Shown here piece by piece: positions 26,809-35,754 of a stretch of DNA of 64,000 nucleotides. Below the pieces are notes generated by a model. It saw only the letters and a list, made by a program, of their open reading frames with translations. It made no database searches and was not told the origin of the DNA. Source of the DNA: Fervidobacterium changbaicum (GTDB lineage: Bacteria; Thermotogota; Thermotogae; Thermotogales; Fervidobacteriaceae); NCBI RefSeq assembly GCF_004117075.1, contig NZ_CP026721.1, forward strand, positions 1,426,001 to 1,490,000, in the 5' to 3' direction. How positions within the stretch are numbered: position 1 is the first letter of the stretch; each line of letters opens with the position of its first letter. The translations under genes and the position numbers were made by a program.

Positions 26809-27561
26809 ATGAGAGTAAAGCGCATATTTTTGATTTTTTCTGTGATTTTTGTTTCAAGTATGCTTTTGGCTGTTGATTTTCCTACACCAACACCGTACAA
26901 ATACATCAACGATTACGTTGGCGTTGTTGAGCAAGAATACGTTCAAAAAATCGTCTCTGTTGGGAAAGAACTCGAAGACAAAACAACTGCACAAGTTACA
27001 GCTGTTATCGTTGATTCATTGCAAGGAATGTCGATTGAAGAGTACGCTGTCGAGCTGTTCAGAAGGTGGGGAATCGGGCAGAAAGGAAAAGACAACGGCG
27101 TGTTGCTTTTGGTTGCGATTAAAGACCGAGAAATGCGCATCGAAGTTGGATACGGGCTTGAGGGTGCTATTCCTGATGGTAAGGCAGGAAGAATAAGAGA
27201 TGAATACATAATCCCGTATTTTAAAGAAGGCGATTATTCAAAAGGTGTTTACTATGGATACCTTGCGCTTGCTCGAGAGGTTGCGAAAGAATACAATGTT
27301 GAATTGACGCTGGATGTTAACGCAGAACTACCGGAGAGTTCCTCAGATTCCGTAGGTATTGATGAAATTGTGTTCATAATCGTACTTATTGTTGTGTTGA
27401 TTCTCATATTCTCACGAAATGGTGTAAGATATATTGGACCTCGTGGGCCTATGGGACCTGGTGGATTTGGTGGTTTTGGTGGCTCGGGAAGAAGTTCAGG
27501 CGGGTTTGGAGGTTTTGGTGGCGGCCGCAGTGGCGGTGGCGGAGCGAGTGGGAAGTGGTGA
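26809..27561 (+). CDS. TPM-domain protein with signal peptide and glycine-rich C-terminus
   Basis: This 250-residue protein starts with a signal peptide (MRVKRIFLIFSVIFVSSMLLA). A TPM (YgcG-type) domain follows (about residues 25-160; YINDYVGVVEQEYVQKI, RRWGIGQKGKDNGVLLLVA, EVGYGLEGAIPDGKAGRI). There is a single membrane helix near 185-205 and a low-complexity tail of GGFGG and GRSGGGG repeats. YgcG-like proteins are extracytoplasmic and membrane-anchored. Some plant members have phosphatase activity and others bind or help assemble membrane proteins; the role here is unknown. It starts a run of genes for surface polysaccharide enzymes. Confidence 0.88.
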   Translation: MRVKRIFLIFSVIFVSSMLLAVDFPTPTPYKYINDYVGVVEQEYVQKIVSVGKELEDKTTAQVTAVIVDSLQGMSIEEYAVELFRRWGIGQKGKDNGVLLLVAIKDREMRIEVGYGLEGAIPDGKAGRIRDEYIIPYFKEGDYSKGVYYGYLALAREVAKEYNVELTLDVNAELPESSSDSVGIDEIVFIIVLIVVLILIFSRNGVRYIGPRGPMGPGGFGGFGGSGRSSGGFGGFGGGRSGGGGASGKW

Positions 27562-27575
27562 GGTGCTGAAAATAA

Positions 27576-28577
27576 ATGGGCAGCATTCTCAAAGTTGAGA
27601 AAATAAATATACTCATATTAGAGGGGCTTGCGATATTCTTCGTCATGCTTGTACATTCCGGTACACCGAACCAAGTCTATGCTTTTTTTAGCTACGGGCT
27701 TGGCGCTCTTGTTTTTGCAAGGGGTTATCAGTGGAAAGAGCGCACAATAAAAGAAGTATTATCATCGAGGATTTTACTTGTTCAAACTTATTACTTTGCA
27801 GGTTTAATAAACACCATAGTCTTCTTACTTATCGCTCCACCAAGCGTTGTGAAGTACCCTAAATATGAGTACTTTTTGAATTTATTAATCGGAAGGATGG
27901 ATAGACTTGATCAGGTGGCGGTTAACGCGATACCTCTTTGGTTTTTCTTAATGTTGTTTTTAGCTGAACTGATGTACTACTTTGTAAGCAAAAACAACGT
28001 TCTGTTAATTATTTCCATCGCCTTAGCGCTTGTTCTGAGGATGGTTCCTCACGAACCGCTCGTCTTTAAAATTGATGCTGCTATAGTTTCTCTGCCGTTC
28101 TTTTGGCTTGGGAAAATTTGGAAAAAATACAATGTTAAGGTGAGCCTCTTAGGTTTTGTTCTTACTACCGGTGGTTTGCTTCTTATAAGCCAAACGAACG
28201 GTGATATATCTTGGAACAACCAGTGGTTTGGCAAAAATGGTGTCATAGCGTTCTTTGGTGAGTTTTTTGCAATCATTGTGATAATATTCCTTTCTGAAGT
28301 GGTAAAAGTTCTAAAGGTCGATGGATTTTTCTACAAACTCGCCTTCAATGCACTCTTTGTAATTGCCTATCATATGTTGTTGGGAAGCCTACTGTACGTT
28401 ATCCTTTCTGCATTTGGGATAGTTATTCCTGATGTTATGAAAGTTTTAAACAAAATGTGGTATATCTATTTTGCATTTGATTTGGCTGTTGTGTATTTGG
28501 CGATAAGATATATTCCAGCAAGAGTTAAATCATTTTTGATAGGGGACTTTAGGAGGGTTGTAAAGCGTGTCCGATGA
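27576..28577 (+). CDS. membrane protein, acyltransferase-3-like
   Basis: This 333-residue protein has about ten hydrophobic helices. The N-terminus KINILILEGLAIFFVMLVHSG and the alternating short loops resemble the OafA/acyltransferase-3 family, which acetylates or succinylates surface polysaccharides in the membrane. The histidine in the first helix (VHSG) would be the family catalytic residue. The match is loose, so a polysaccharide-assembly membrane protein of another kind is possible. Its end overlaps the next glycosyltransferase gene by 11 bases. Confidence 0.6.
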   Translation: MGSILKVEKINILILEGLAIFFVMLVHSGTPNQVYAFFSYGLGALVFARGYQWKERTIKEVLSSRILLVQTYYFAGLINTIVFLLIAPPSVVKYPKYEYFLNLLIGRMDRLDQVAVNAIPLWFFLMLFLAELMYYFVSKNNVLLIISIALALVLRMVPHEPLVFKIDAAIVSLPFFWLGKIWKKYNVKVSLLGFVLTTGGLLLISQTNGDISWNNQWFGKNGVIAFFGEFFAIIVIIFLSEVVKVLKVDGFFYKLAFNALFVIAYHMLLGSLLYVILSAFGIVIPDVMKVLNKMWYIYFAFDLAVVYLAIRYIPARVKSFLIGDFRRVVKRVR

Positions 28578-29592
28578 AGCGCTTGTGTCAGTTATAATAC
28601 CAGCGTACAACCTTGAAAGATACATAGAGCGTTCTTTGAAGAGTGTCTTAAACCAGACATATGAGAATATCGAAATTATATTAGTTGACGATGGCTCAAC
28701 CGATAGGACAGTTGAAGTGGCGGAGAAAGTGCTCAAAAATTCTGGGAAACCATTCAAAATAATCAGTCAGAAAAATCAAGGTGTGAGTGTTGCAAGGAAT
28801 ACAGGTTTAGCTAACGCGAGAGGGAAGTATATAAAGTTCTTGGATGGAGATGATACGCTCTTTCCATATGCTATAGAAGAGCTTGTTGATGCTTTAGAGA
28901 CAAATGATTGTCAGATGGCATTTGGAGGACAGGATGTGGTAAATATCGAAGGGAAACAACTTTATGCATACAACGAAACGTACACGTACAACGAGGGAAT
29001 TTACAGTGGTAAAGAGGTGTTGAAAGATTTTATTACAAGTGTCACGTATGCACATTTAAATACATCTATATTTCGAAAAAACATCATCGAAAACTATACC
29101 CTTAGATTCACACAGGGTGCAAGGTATTCAGAAGATAACGAGTTCATAGCGAAATACCTTTATTATTCAAAACGGGTGTATGTCTTTGATAAGGCATTTG
29201 CGGAACTTCTTTACCGAACATCGTCAACTACCAAAAGGCCGACTTTAGCAGCATTTCATAACGTTGGTTCGTTGTTGAGGTTGAAAAAGTTTTTTGAGGA
29301 AAATGGAGAATCTGAGATTGTTGAAATACTTTTAACAAAAAGCATACCTATTGCTTATTCGTGGACACTTGGTAATCTTGCGTTTAACGGATATCCTTTG
29401 AAAGATTGGATGAAACTTGCTAGGAATGAATTAATACGTCAGCAGATAGTGAACGCGCTTCTTGAAGTGAATAAAACAAAAATGGGAAAACAATTAGCTT
29501 TCCTTAAAAACATATACAAGATTTCACCTTTTTTATGTTACAGCCTTTTGAGGTTAGCTGGCTGGATATTCAAACTGAATTCGAGACATTAG
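28567..29592 (+). CDS. family 2 glycosyltransferase
   Basis: This 341-residue cytoplasmic enzyme has the canonical GT2 start (LVSVIIPAYNLERYIERSL, SVLNQTYENIEIILVDDGSTD) and metal/nucleotide site LDGDD (residues 92-96). It also has NQGVSVARNTGL before it and a YSEDNEF region that may be the acceptor-side acidic motif. The start is GTG 28567 with GGAGG about 9 bases upstream, inside the end of the acyltransferase-like gene. It probably adds a sugar to a surface glycan together with the neighbouring glf and galactofuranosyltransferase-like genes. Confidence 0.9.
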   Translation: MSDEALVSVIIPAYNLERYIERSLKSVLNQTYENIEIILVDDGSTDRTVEVAEKVLKNSGKPFKIISQKNQGVSVARNTGLANARGKYIKFLDGDDTLFPYAIEELVDALETNDCQMAFGGQDVVNIEGKQLYAYNETYTYNEGIYSGKEVLKDFITSVTYAHLNTSIFRKNIIENYTLRFTQGARYSEDNEFIAKYLYYSKRVYVFDKAFAELLYRTSSTTKRPTLAAFHNVGSLLRLKKFFEENGESEIVEILLTKSIPIAYSWTLGNLAFNGYPLKDWMKLARNELIRQQIVNALLEVNKTKMGKQLAFLKNIYKISPFLCYSLLRLAGWIFKLNSRH

Positions 29593-29629
29593 GATTCGAA
29601 GGTTCAATAGTGGATTGAGGTGATAAAAA

Positions 29630-30499
29630 TTGGGCGGTAAGAAATATTTGATAGCTACTGCTTGCAATAAAAAATACGAGGATTTTCTTTTAAATCACTG
29701 GTTTAGGTCGTTGAAAGAGAATGTGAATCTGTCAGAAACCGATGTACTTGTAATGGACTACGGTTTATCTGACGAGGTTGTCCAGAAACTTTCTCAACAG
29801 GGAGCTATTGTCAGGAAAGCCAGACGGACAGACGGGCATATAAACAACACAAGGTTCTTAGAACTTGCGGACTTTCTTAAAGGAAACACTTTTTACAAAG
29901 GAATTGTTCTTTGCGACTCAGGTGATATAATCTTCCAAGATGATATATCAAACCTCTTTAAAGAGAACACGACGCAAATCAAAGCTGTTACAGAAGACAT
30001 TTCTCCAAATATGGAAATGGTAATCAACGAAAAAAACGTTGATGGAGCTGATGACATAAAAAGAAAGCTTTGGAGAAAGAGATTAATAAATGCGGGTTTT
30101 GTTGTCTATCCAAGGAATGTTTACATCGACTTTGTTGAAAGAATGTTCTCTAAAGTGAAGGATATGTACGCTTGGGGAGTTGACATGATTCTTTTGAATT
30201 ATTACGCCTACGAATCAGGTTTTCTCCAACTCCCTGTAATATACAACTTCATTCCAACAACGGCAAAGGTTAAGTACCTCGTTGAGGATGGTGTGTTCTA
30301 TGTAGTTAACCATGGTAATAAGATCAAAGTCCGAGTTGTGCACAACGCTGGAGGACATAGGATTTTTAGGCCGATTTTAAACTTCGGATATGGAAAAGGT
30401 CACAATATACCAAGACCTGCTACTATATTTATGTTGAGAACTTTTTACGTCACTCTCTCAGCATTAAGAAGATTCGGTGCACTCTTTCAAAAGGAATAG
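29630..30499 (+). CDS. GT-A type glycosyltransferase-like protein
   Basis: This 289-residue protein begins KKYLIATACNKKYEDFLLNHW, then has a DVLVMDYGLSDE segment and a D-x-x-D-type site CDSGDIIFQDD (from residue 95), as in GT8-like nucleotide-sugar enzymes. A later WGVDMILLNYY region resembles the motif that follows the nucleotide site in such folds. The start is TTG 29630 with GAGGTGAT 5 bases upstream. It ends only 5 bases from the convergent gene on the other strand. The donor sugar is unknown. Confidence 0.7.
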   Translation: MGGKKYLIATACNKKYEDFLLNHWFRSLKENVNLSETDVLVMDYGLSDEVVQKLSQQGAIVRKARRTDGHINNTRFLELADFLKGNTFYKGIVLCDSGDIIFQDDISNLFKENTTQIKAVTEDISPNMEMVINEKNVDGADDIKRKLWRKRLINAGFVVYPRNVYIDFVERMFSKVKDMYAWGVDMILLNYYAYESGFLQLPVIYNFIPTTAKVKYLVEDGVFYVVNHGNKIKVRVVHNAGGHRIFRPILNFGYGKGHNIPRPATIFMLRTFYVTLSALRRFGALFQKE

Positions 30500-30504
30500 C
30501 TCAT

Positions 30505-31551
30505 CTAATTGATTAATTCTCTCAGCAGTTCTTCCAAGTTTTTCCCAGCTGCCAGCTTTTGTGCCAATCTGATTACGTTTCTTTTCCAGAAGTTGTATTC
30601 ATCTTCTGTGATTTTTGAAAGTTTCTCGTCTAATTCCAACAAATTAGAAATTCCGAAACCGATGTTGTATTCTCTTACAAGCTCAAATATGGCAGCTTCT
30701 TTCCACACAATCAACGGCAATCCGCTCACGATGTAAAGTGAAGCTTTGTGAGGCGAATTATATTTTAGATACTCTCCGGTAGTCCCAGCTATCGTTTCTA
30801 CTTCTTCCCCGTCCCACACTAATCCGAAATGCCCTTCGAGTTTGTAGGGAAGTTCATCGGGATGGAAAGCTCCTTTGAGTTCAAGGAAGCCTTCTTTCAT
30901 TTGTCCTTGGTAGCCCTTGCCATAGAGATAAATAATATAGTTATTAAAAGACAACTTCTGAAGCATCTTTTCTATAAATTTTGATTTCGCAAGATTACCA
31001 GCGAATGCGATTGTGTACTTTCCGAGTGGCTTCTCGGGTATTGAAGAAAGTTTTTGCTGATCCAGGTGGTCAAGTAAATAATCAAAGAATCCAAGTATTA
31101 AGACTTCACCCCTGAAACCCAATTCGTTTCTTAGGTAATCTGCCATGTTTTTAGAATGCACTATTGCGTGTGTAAATTTGTTAAACACGCTTCTTTCCCT
31201 TGTCTTATCCATTTTCCTCCCCAATCTTATACTTTCAACATCGTGAATCACAATTATTCTTTTTCCCTTTCGGAATGCAGATTTCAGAAAAGGGGTGATG
31301 AACCAATCTAAACCTGTTCCGTTTTGAAATACAACGGTCGATTCTGTGAGTTGCTTGTTGCCCCAAGAACGAATTAACAGGGAAAACAATTTGTGAGGCA
31401 TAAACACCTTTTGGGTATCTTCTGTTTTCCCTTTGAATACGTCTATCCTTTCAAATCCCATATTCATTATTATTCTTTCAACATCCATCTTTGCTTTAAA
31501 ACCTGCGTTGAATTTGCTTCCCCAGTGAAAATACGGGACATAGTAAACCAA
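30505..31551 (-). CDS. galactofuranosyltransferase-like glycosyltransferase
   Basis: This 348-residue GT-B protein has features of the WbbI/Galf-transferase group: IIVIHDVESIRLG, AIVHSKNMADYLRNELG, YTIAFAGNLAKSKFI, GLVWDGEEVETIAG and YNSPHKASLYIVSGLPLIVW. It lies 5 bases downstream of glf, whose product makes UDP-galactofuranose, the donor such enzymes use. That context makes the call much stronger than the sequence alone. The start is TTG 31551 with GGAGTGAG upstream, partly inside the glf stop. It acts in the cytoplasm on a lipid-linked or polysaccharide acceptor. Confidence 0.8.
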   Translation of the reverse strand: MVYYVPYFHWGSKFNAGFKAKMDVERIIMNMGFERIDVFKGKTEDTQKVFMPHKLFSLLIRSWGNKQLTESTVVFQNGTGLDWFITPFLKSAFRKGKRIIVIHDVESIRLGRKMDKTRERSVFNKFTHAIVHSKNMADYLRNELGFRGEVLILGFFDYLLDHLDQQKLSSIPEKPLGKYTIAFAGNLAKSKFIEKMLQKLSFNNYIIYLYGKGYQGQMKEGFLELKGAFHPDELPYKLEGHFGLVWDGEEVETIAGTTGEYLKYNSPHKASLYIVSGLPLIVWKEAAIFELVREYNIGFGISNLLELDEKLSKITEDEYNFWKRNVIRLAQKLAAGKNLEELLRELIN

Positions 31552-31556
31552 TTAGC

Positions 31557-32666
31557 TCACTCCTTCAACCATCGTTGAACTTTTTCTATACTTGCCTCAA
31601 TGACTTGGTCCATATTGTAGTACTTGTATTCCGCAAGCCTACCTACAAACAAGTATTCTCCACTTTCTTCTAATTTCCTCACTTGTTCCATATATTTTTC
31701 TCGCTTTTCCATATTATCCTGCGTCATCACAATATAGTACGGCTCTCCACTTGCGAGTGGGTATTCAAAACATACTGTTGTCTTGTCGCTCTTTTCGTTT
31801 AGAAAGTGCTTGTACTCTGTTATCCTCGTCCAGTCGTAATCGTTTGGGTAATTCACAACCGCAACTGGTTGGTAATATTCTTGGTCGTAAGTCTTCAGCT
31901 CAAGCCTTAGTGAACGGTATTCAAGCTTTCCATATGCGTAATCGAAAAATCTATCAAGCTCGCCAGTGTACACCGTCAGTTCAGGTTTGAACAGTTCCCT
32001 CACTTCGAAGTAATCTACTCCCGTGAGCACGGCTATGTTTGGGTGATTCAGAATGTTTTCCACCATCTTCGTGTATCCAGCCTTTGGAATCCCCTGATAT
32101 TTGTCCGAAAAGTATCTATCGTCTCTGTTTGTTCTTATCGGTATTCTCTTTGCCACTTCAGGCGACAATTCTTCAGGGTCTCTTTCCCACTGCTTTATCG
32201 TGTAGTTTTTGAAAAACAACTCGTACAGCCTTTCACCAACTTGCGAGACAACAACGTCTCTGAAATTTTTGGGAGGATTATTGAACTTTGATTTCTTTAC
32301 TTCTTTCTCCAAAAATTCTTCCACTTCGTAGGTTGCTATGTTAACACCAAATACTTCGCATATGGTATCTCTGTTGATTGGAAATGGGATGAGTCTTCCT
32401 TCAACGTAGCTTAACACTTTGTGCTGATAGTAATGAAAATCACAGAACCGGTTCACGAAATCCCAGACTTTTTTATTATTTGTGTGAAATATGTGTGGGC
32501 CGTAGGTATGGATAGTGATTCCATTTTCGTCTTTGTAATCGTGGCAATGTCCAGCTATATGTCTGTGCTGTTCGATAACAAGAGCCTTTTTTCCTGCTTC
32601 AGCAAGCACTCTTGCGGCTGTTGCACCTGCAAGGCCTGCGCCTACTACAACTATCTCAAATTTCAT
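31557..32666 (-). CDS. glf: UDP-galactopyranose mutase
   Basis: This 369-residue FAD enzyme interconverts UDP-galactopyranose and UDP-galactofuranose. The N-terminal FAD motif is VVVGAGLAGATAARVLAEAG. Family signatures follow: HTYGPHIFHTNNKKVWDFVNRF, FKNYTIKQWERDPEELSPEV, RIPIRTNRDDRYFSDKYQGIPKAGYT, and the C-terminal VGRLAEYKYYNMDQVI. GGAGTGATAAG precedes ATG 32666. With the following gene it forms a galactofuranose unit for a surface glycan or glycolipid. Confidence 0.96.
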   Translation of the reverse strand: MKFEIVVVGAGLAGATAARVLAEAGKKALVIEQHRHIAGHCHDYKDENGITIHTYGPHIFHTNNKKVWDFVNRFCDFHYYQHKVLSYVEGRLIPFPINRDTICEVFGVNIATYEVEEFLEKEVKKSKFNNPPKNFRDVVVSQVGERLYELFFKNYTIKQWERDPEELSPEVAKRIPIRTNRDDRYFSDKYQGIPKAGYTKMVENILNHPNIAVLTGVDYFEVRELFKPELTVYTGELDRFFDYAYGKLEYRSLRLELKTYDQEYYQPVAVVNYPNDYDWTRITEYKHFLNEKSDKTTVCFEYPLASGEPYYIVMTQDNMEKREKYMEQVRKLEESGEYLFVGRLAEYKYYNMDQVIEASIEKVQRWLKE

Positions 32667-32709
32667 CTTATCACTCCTTATTTGAAATATCCGAATCGAA
32701 CTTCTGCCA

Positions 32710-32737
32710 TTGACAAGAAAGGTCAGTATGGTAAAAT
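32710..32737 (+). promoter_or_regulatory. promoter of tRNA-Gln
   Basis: A consensus TTGACA (32710-32715), a 16-base spacer and TAAAAT (32732-32737) with TGG directly before it lie 20 bases upstream of the tRNA. Confidence 0.8.
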
Positions 32738-32757
32738 ATATCTTGCGTTATATGAGT

Positions 32758-32831
32758 TGGGAGGTCGTCTAATGGCAGGACTGCGGACTCTGGATCCGCC
32801 AGTGGAGGTTCGAATCCTCCCCTCCCAGCCA
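32758..32831 (+). tRNA. tRNA-Gln, anticodon CTG
   Basis: A 74-base cloverleaf. The acceptor TGGGAGG (32758-32764) pairs with CCTCCCA (32821-32827), with discriminator G and encoded CCA. The anticodon stem GCGGA/TCCGC encloses loop CTCTGGA, giving CTG, which reads CAG. The T loop GGTTCGAATCC is canonical. Confidence 0.97.
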
Positions 32832-32842
32832 ACAAGTCAGTG

Positions 32843-32866
32843 AAGCTCCCGAAGGGGAGCTTTTTA
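32843..32866 (+). terminator. terminator of tRNA-Gln
   Basis: AAGCTCCC (32843-32850) pairs with GGGAGCTT (32855-32862) around GAAG, followed by TTTA and more T. The opposite strand lacks a T run, so it is directional. Confidence 0.85.
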
Positions 32867-32871
32867 TTTTT

Positions 32872-34137
32872 TTATTCCAGTTCGGCCAACAAGTCTTTGA
32901 TGCCGCTGACTACAAAGTCCTTTTCAAATTCTAATTGCTGGCCTGTCTCCATGTTTTTGACTAATACGATATCCTGTTCGATTTCGTTTTCACCGATGAT
33001 TATACAAAGTTTAGCACCTGTTCTAGCTGCGTTTTTCAACTGAGCACTTAGTCCGCGTTCCATGATTTCCAAATTAACAGCGATACCTTCCCTGCGCAGT
33101 TGTTGTGCTAGCTTCATTGCTTCTATCTTGACTTCTTCACCACCGAAGTGTGCGATGTAAACTTCGTTTATCTTTACATCGTCAACATGTACATTCTCAG
33201 CCTTTATCGCAAGAATTAGCCTTTCCATACCCGCAGCAAAACCCAGCGCGGGAACATCTTTGCCGCCGATTTCCTTTATCAGGTTATCGTACCTTCCTCC
33301 ACCTGCTATTGCGCTCATTGCACCGAGTCTGTGATAGTGCACTTCGAAGACTGTTCGGTTGTAATAATCAAGCCCTCGTACAAGTCTTGGGTCTTCCACG
33401 TACTTTATCCCAAGTGCATCAAGTAAGCTTTTCAGCTCTTCGTAGTGTTTTCTTGCGCTATCTCCAATGTAGTCTATGAGTTTTGGGGCTTGTTCTGCAT
33501 ACTGAACATCCACTTTACAATCGAGCAGTCTCAGAGGGTTGCGCTCGTATCTTGCCTTACAATCGTCGCAAAGGTTCTCAAGGTGCTGAGCATAGTATTC
33601 TCTGAGTGCTTGCCTGTAATTTGCTCTATCTTCTGCATCGCCAAGTGTGTTTATATGTATCTCAAAATCCACAAGTCCTATATCCCGCAGGAATCTATCC
33701 ACAAAAGCTATCAATTCGGCATCGGCAAGAGCCGACGGACTTCCGAATATCTCAGCACCAAATTGGTGGAATTGTCTTTGCCTGCCCGATTGCGGGCGTT
33801 CGTATCGGAACATAGGGCCTATGTAGAAGTATTTTTGAGGAAAACCTTGAGTGATTAGGCCGTTTTCAACAAACGCACGTACTACCGGTGCGGTTCCTTC
33901 CGGTCGCAACGTGATACTCCTACCACCTTTGTCTTCAAACGTGTACATTTCCTTCTGAACTATATCCGTATCTTGTCCAACACTTCTGACGAACAATTTT
34001 GTATCTTCAAATATAGGTGTGCGGATTTCCGTAAATCCGTACAGTAAAGACAACTTCCTTGCCCTTTCTTCGATCCAGTACCAGTATTTCATCTCACCAC
34101 CGTACAGGTCTTCTGTTCCCTTTATTTTTTGGTACAC
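32872..34137 (-). CDS. hisS: histidyl-tRNA synthetase
   Basis: This 421-residue class II synthetase charges tRNA-His. The N-terminus has KIKGTEDLYGG, motif 2 is in TLRPEGTAPVVRAF and YIGPMFRYERPQSGRQRQFHQ, and the histidine signature RGLDYYNRTVFE is near residue 260. The C-terminal anticodon-binding domain follows. The start is GTG 34137 with GGAGGTGG about 8 bases upstream. The first 16 bases overlap the end of the TPR-protein gene, so it is probably translated in an operon with the genes at 34122-36834. Confidence 0.96.
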   Translation of the reverse strand: MYQKIKGTEDLYGGEMKYWYWIEERARKLSLLYGFTEIRTPIFEDTKLFVRSVGQDTDIVQKEMYTFEDKGGRSITLRPEGTAPVVRAFVENGLITQGFPQKYFYIGPMFRYERPQSGRQRQFHQFGAEIFGSPSALADAELIAFVDRFLRDIGLVDFEIHINTLGDAEDRANYRQALREYYAQHLENLCDDCKARYERNPLRLLDCKVDVQYAEQAPKLIDYIGDSARKHYEELKSLLDALGIKYVEDPRLVRGLDYYNRTVFEVHYHRLGAMSAIAGGGRYDNLIKEIGGKDVPALGFAAGMERLILAIKAENVHVDDVKINEVYIAHFGGEEVKIEAMKLAQQLRREGIAVNLEIMERGLSAQLKNAARTGAKLCIIIGENEIEQDIVLVKNMETGQQLEFEKDFVVSGIKDLLAELE

Positions 34138-34859
34138 TTCTTTTCCACCTCCGAGAGTCTTTTAACTATCTCATTTTTTGCATCTTCGTCTACTACCTTC
34201 CATTCTGGTCTGACAGGTAACAGCAGTGCTGTTTCGTATATGTTCAGTGCATCGCAGAATTGCCCTTTCTTTTCAAGAAGTTTGCCATACATCAGATATG
34301 TAAAAATATGCTCTGGATTATTATTTAGTGCCTTTTTCAAATACTGCTCTGCAAGTGAGAGGTTTGGAAAAAGTGGAACTTCCAAGTTGCGCACACCTGC
34401 TAAGAAAAATGGTTCCCATTCATTTGGACCGAATTTCATAGCTTGTTCAAGGTGATAGTCGATCTTGTTGACAAGCGTGAGAGCAAGCAGGTTATTTTTT
34501 TGAACTCTATGAGATAGCACAACCGCCATTGCGTAGTGAAACTTCCAAAATTCTGGATATTTTTTGAGCATATCATCGGCCAATTTGTAGGCTTTCTCGG
34601 AGTAGCTGTAATCTACGCCAGCCCAGCTGTATAGTTCGCTTAGAGCGATTATATAATCGGCCTTCTCTATCAACGATAACTTTTCAAAATCCAACAAGCC
34701 AAGAAACTGTATAAGTTCCTTGGCTTGACGGTTGCCTATCATGTATTGAATTTTGTACGATACTTCACTCATCTGTTTTGAGTTCGAAAACAAAGAGCCG
34801 GAGAAAACTATCAAAAGTGCAAAGAAGATTAACAATTTGCGGTCTTTTACTATCTTCAT
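34122..34859 (-). CDS. secreted TPR-like protein
   Basis: The protein has about 245 residues with an N-terminal hydrophobic signal (KLLIFFALLIVFSGSLFSNS) lacking a lipobox. The rest is helical repeats that look like TPRs (LSLAEQYLKKALNNNPEHIFTY; YGKLLEKKGQFCDALNIYETAL). It is probably periplasmic and binds other proteins; no specific function is suggested. ATG 34859 is taken rather than the adjacent GTG 34862; the ribosome binding site is weak. It overlaps hisS by 16 bases. Confidence 0.75.
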   Translation of the reverse strand: MKIVKDRKLLIFFALLIVFSGSLFSNSKQMSEVSYKIQYMIGNRQAKELIQFLGLLDFEKLSLIEKADYIIALSELYSWAGVDYSYSEKAYKLADDMLKKYPEFWKFHYAMAVVLSHRVQKNNLLALTLVNKIDYHLEQAMKFGPNEWEPFFLAGVRNLEVPLFPNLSLAEQYLKKALNNNPEHIFTYLMYGKLLEKKGQFCDALNIYETALLLPVRPEWKVVDEDAKNEIVKRLSEVEKKCTKK

Positions 34860-34880
34860 CACCAGCTATCAATAGCTTTT

Positions 34881-35717
34881 TCAATCATCAATCCCCAGTG
34901 CCCATTTCTTTACCGCGTAAGCCACACCGGCTTCGTTGTTCGATTTCGTGATGTACCTTGCATATTGCTTCACTTCGTCGTGCCCGTTTTCCATTACGAT
35001 GGGATATCCAACCATCTTCAAAAGGCCGATGTCGTTGAAGCTATCACCGAGGTACATAGTTTCTTCCGGTGCAACTTTAAAATACTCGAAAAGGTGTTTT
35101 ATAGAAAGTTCTTTGGATGAATTTGGTCCGAAAATTTCGTAAAATGTTTCGTTTCCAATTGTGGTGTTCTTAACGACACTCGTTTGACTCTCAAGTCCAT
35201 CAAGTGCCTCATTAATGGCTTGTCTAATTACCAGCTCTTCCCCAACGAGCGCAACTTCTGCAACAGCATCTTTTGTTTTTATGTATTTTAACACATCATC
35301 GACAATATTCAACCTCCATTGGTTTTGACCAAGGTAAAGAGAAAAGCTTCCAGAGTACGGCATATCAATGTACATGTCCTTTTCTTCAAGAAAGTCTCTG
35401 TAGAGTATGTAGAATAGCTTGTGCCTTCTCGCAGTTTCTATAACTTTAGTTGCAATTTCTGAGCCCAAGGCAGATTTGTATATAATTTTGTTTTCCATCC
35501 ACTGGTAAATGAATGCACCATTTTGAAAGATAACAGGCACATCGAGTCCCAACTCTTCTACGTACGGTTTCGCCGAATAAAAGTTGCGACCTGTTGCGAC
35601 ACTTACGTGTATTCCTTTTTCCATGGCTGCTCTCAGTACTTCGATATTTTCCTTTGGTATATGCTTTTCATCGTTTAAAAGCGTACCATCAAGGTCTGTA
35701 ACGATAAGTTTTACCAT
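34881..35717 (-). CDS. HAD-superfamily phosphatase, Cof type
   Basis: This 278-residue protein is of HAD type IIB. Motif I is IVTDLDGTLLND at the N-terminus, motif II is SVATGRNFYSAKPYVEELG, and motif IV is ETMYLGDSFNDIGLLKMVGYPIVMENG. Cof-like enzymes dephosphorylate sugar phosphates or flavin/pyridoxal phosphates in the cytoplasm; the substrate cannot be predicted. GGAGG lies upstream of ATG 35717. It is in the same orientation and closely spaced with the nucleotidyltransferase and TPR genes. Confidence 0.9.
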   Translation of the reverse strand: MVKLIVTDLDGTLLNDEKHIPKENIEVLRAAMEKGIHVSVATGRNFYSAKPYVEELGLDVPVIFQNGAFIYQWMENKIIYKSALGSEIATKVIETARRHKLFYILYRDFLEEKDMYIDMPYSGSFSLYLGQNQWRLNIVDDVLKYIKTKDAVAEVALVGEELVIRQAINEALDGLESQTSVVKNTTIGNETFYEIFGPNSSKELSIKHLFEYFKVAPEETMYLGDSFNDIGLLKMVGYPIVMENGHDEVKQYARYITKSNNEAGVAYAVKKWALGIDD

Positions 35718-35754
35718 CCTTTAAACCTCCGGATTTTTCTTTAGCAACATAAGT

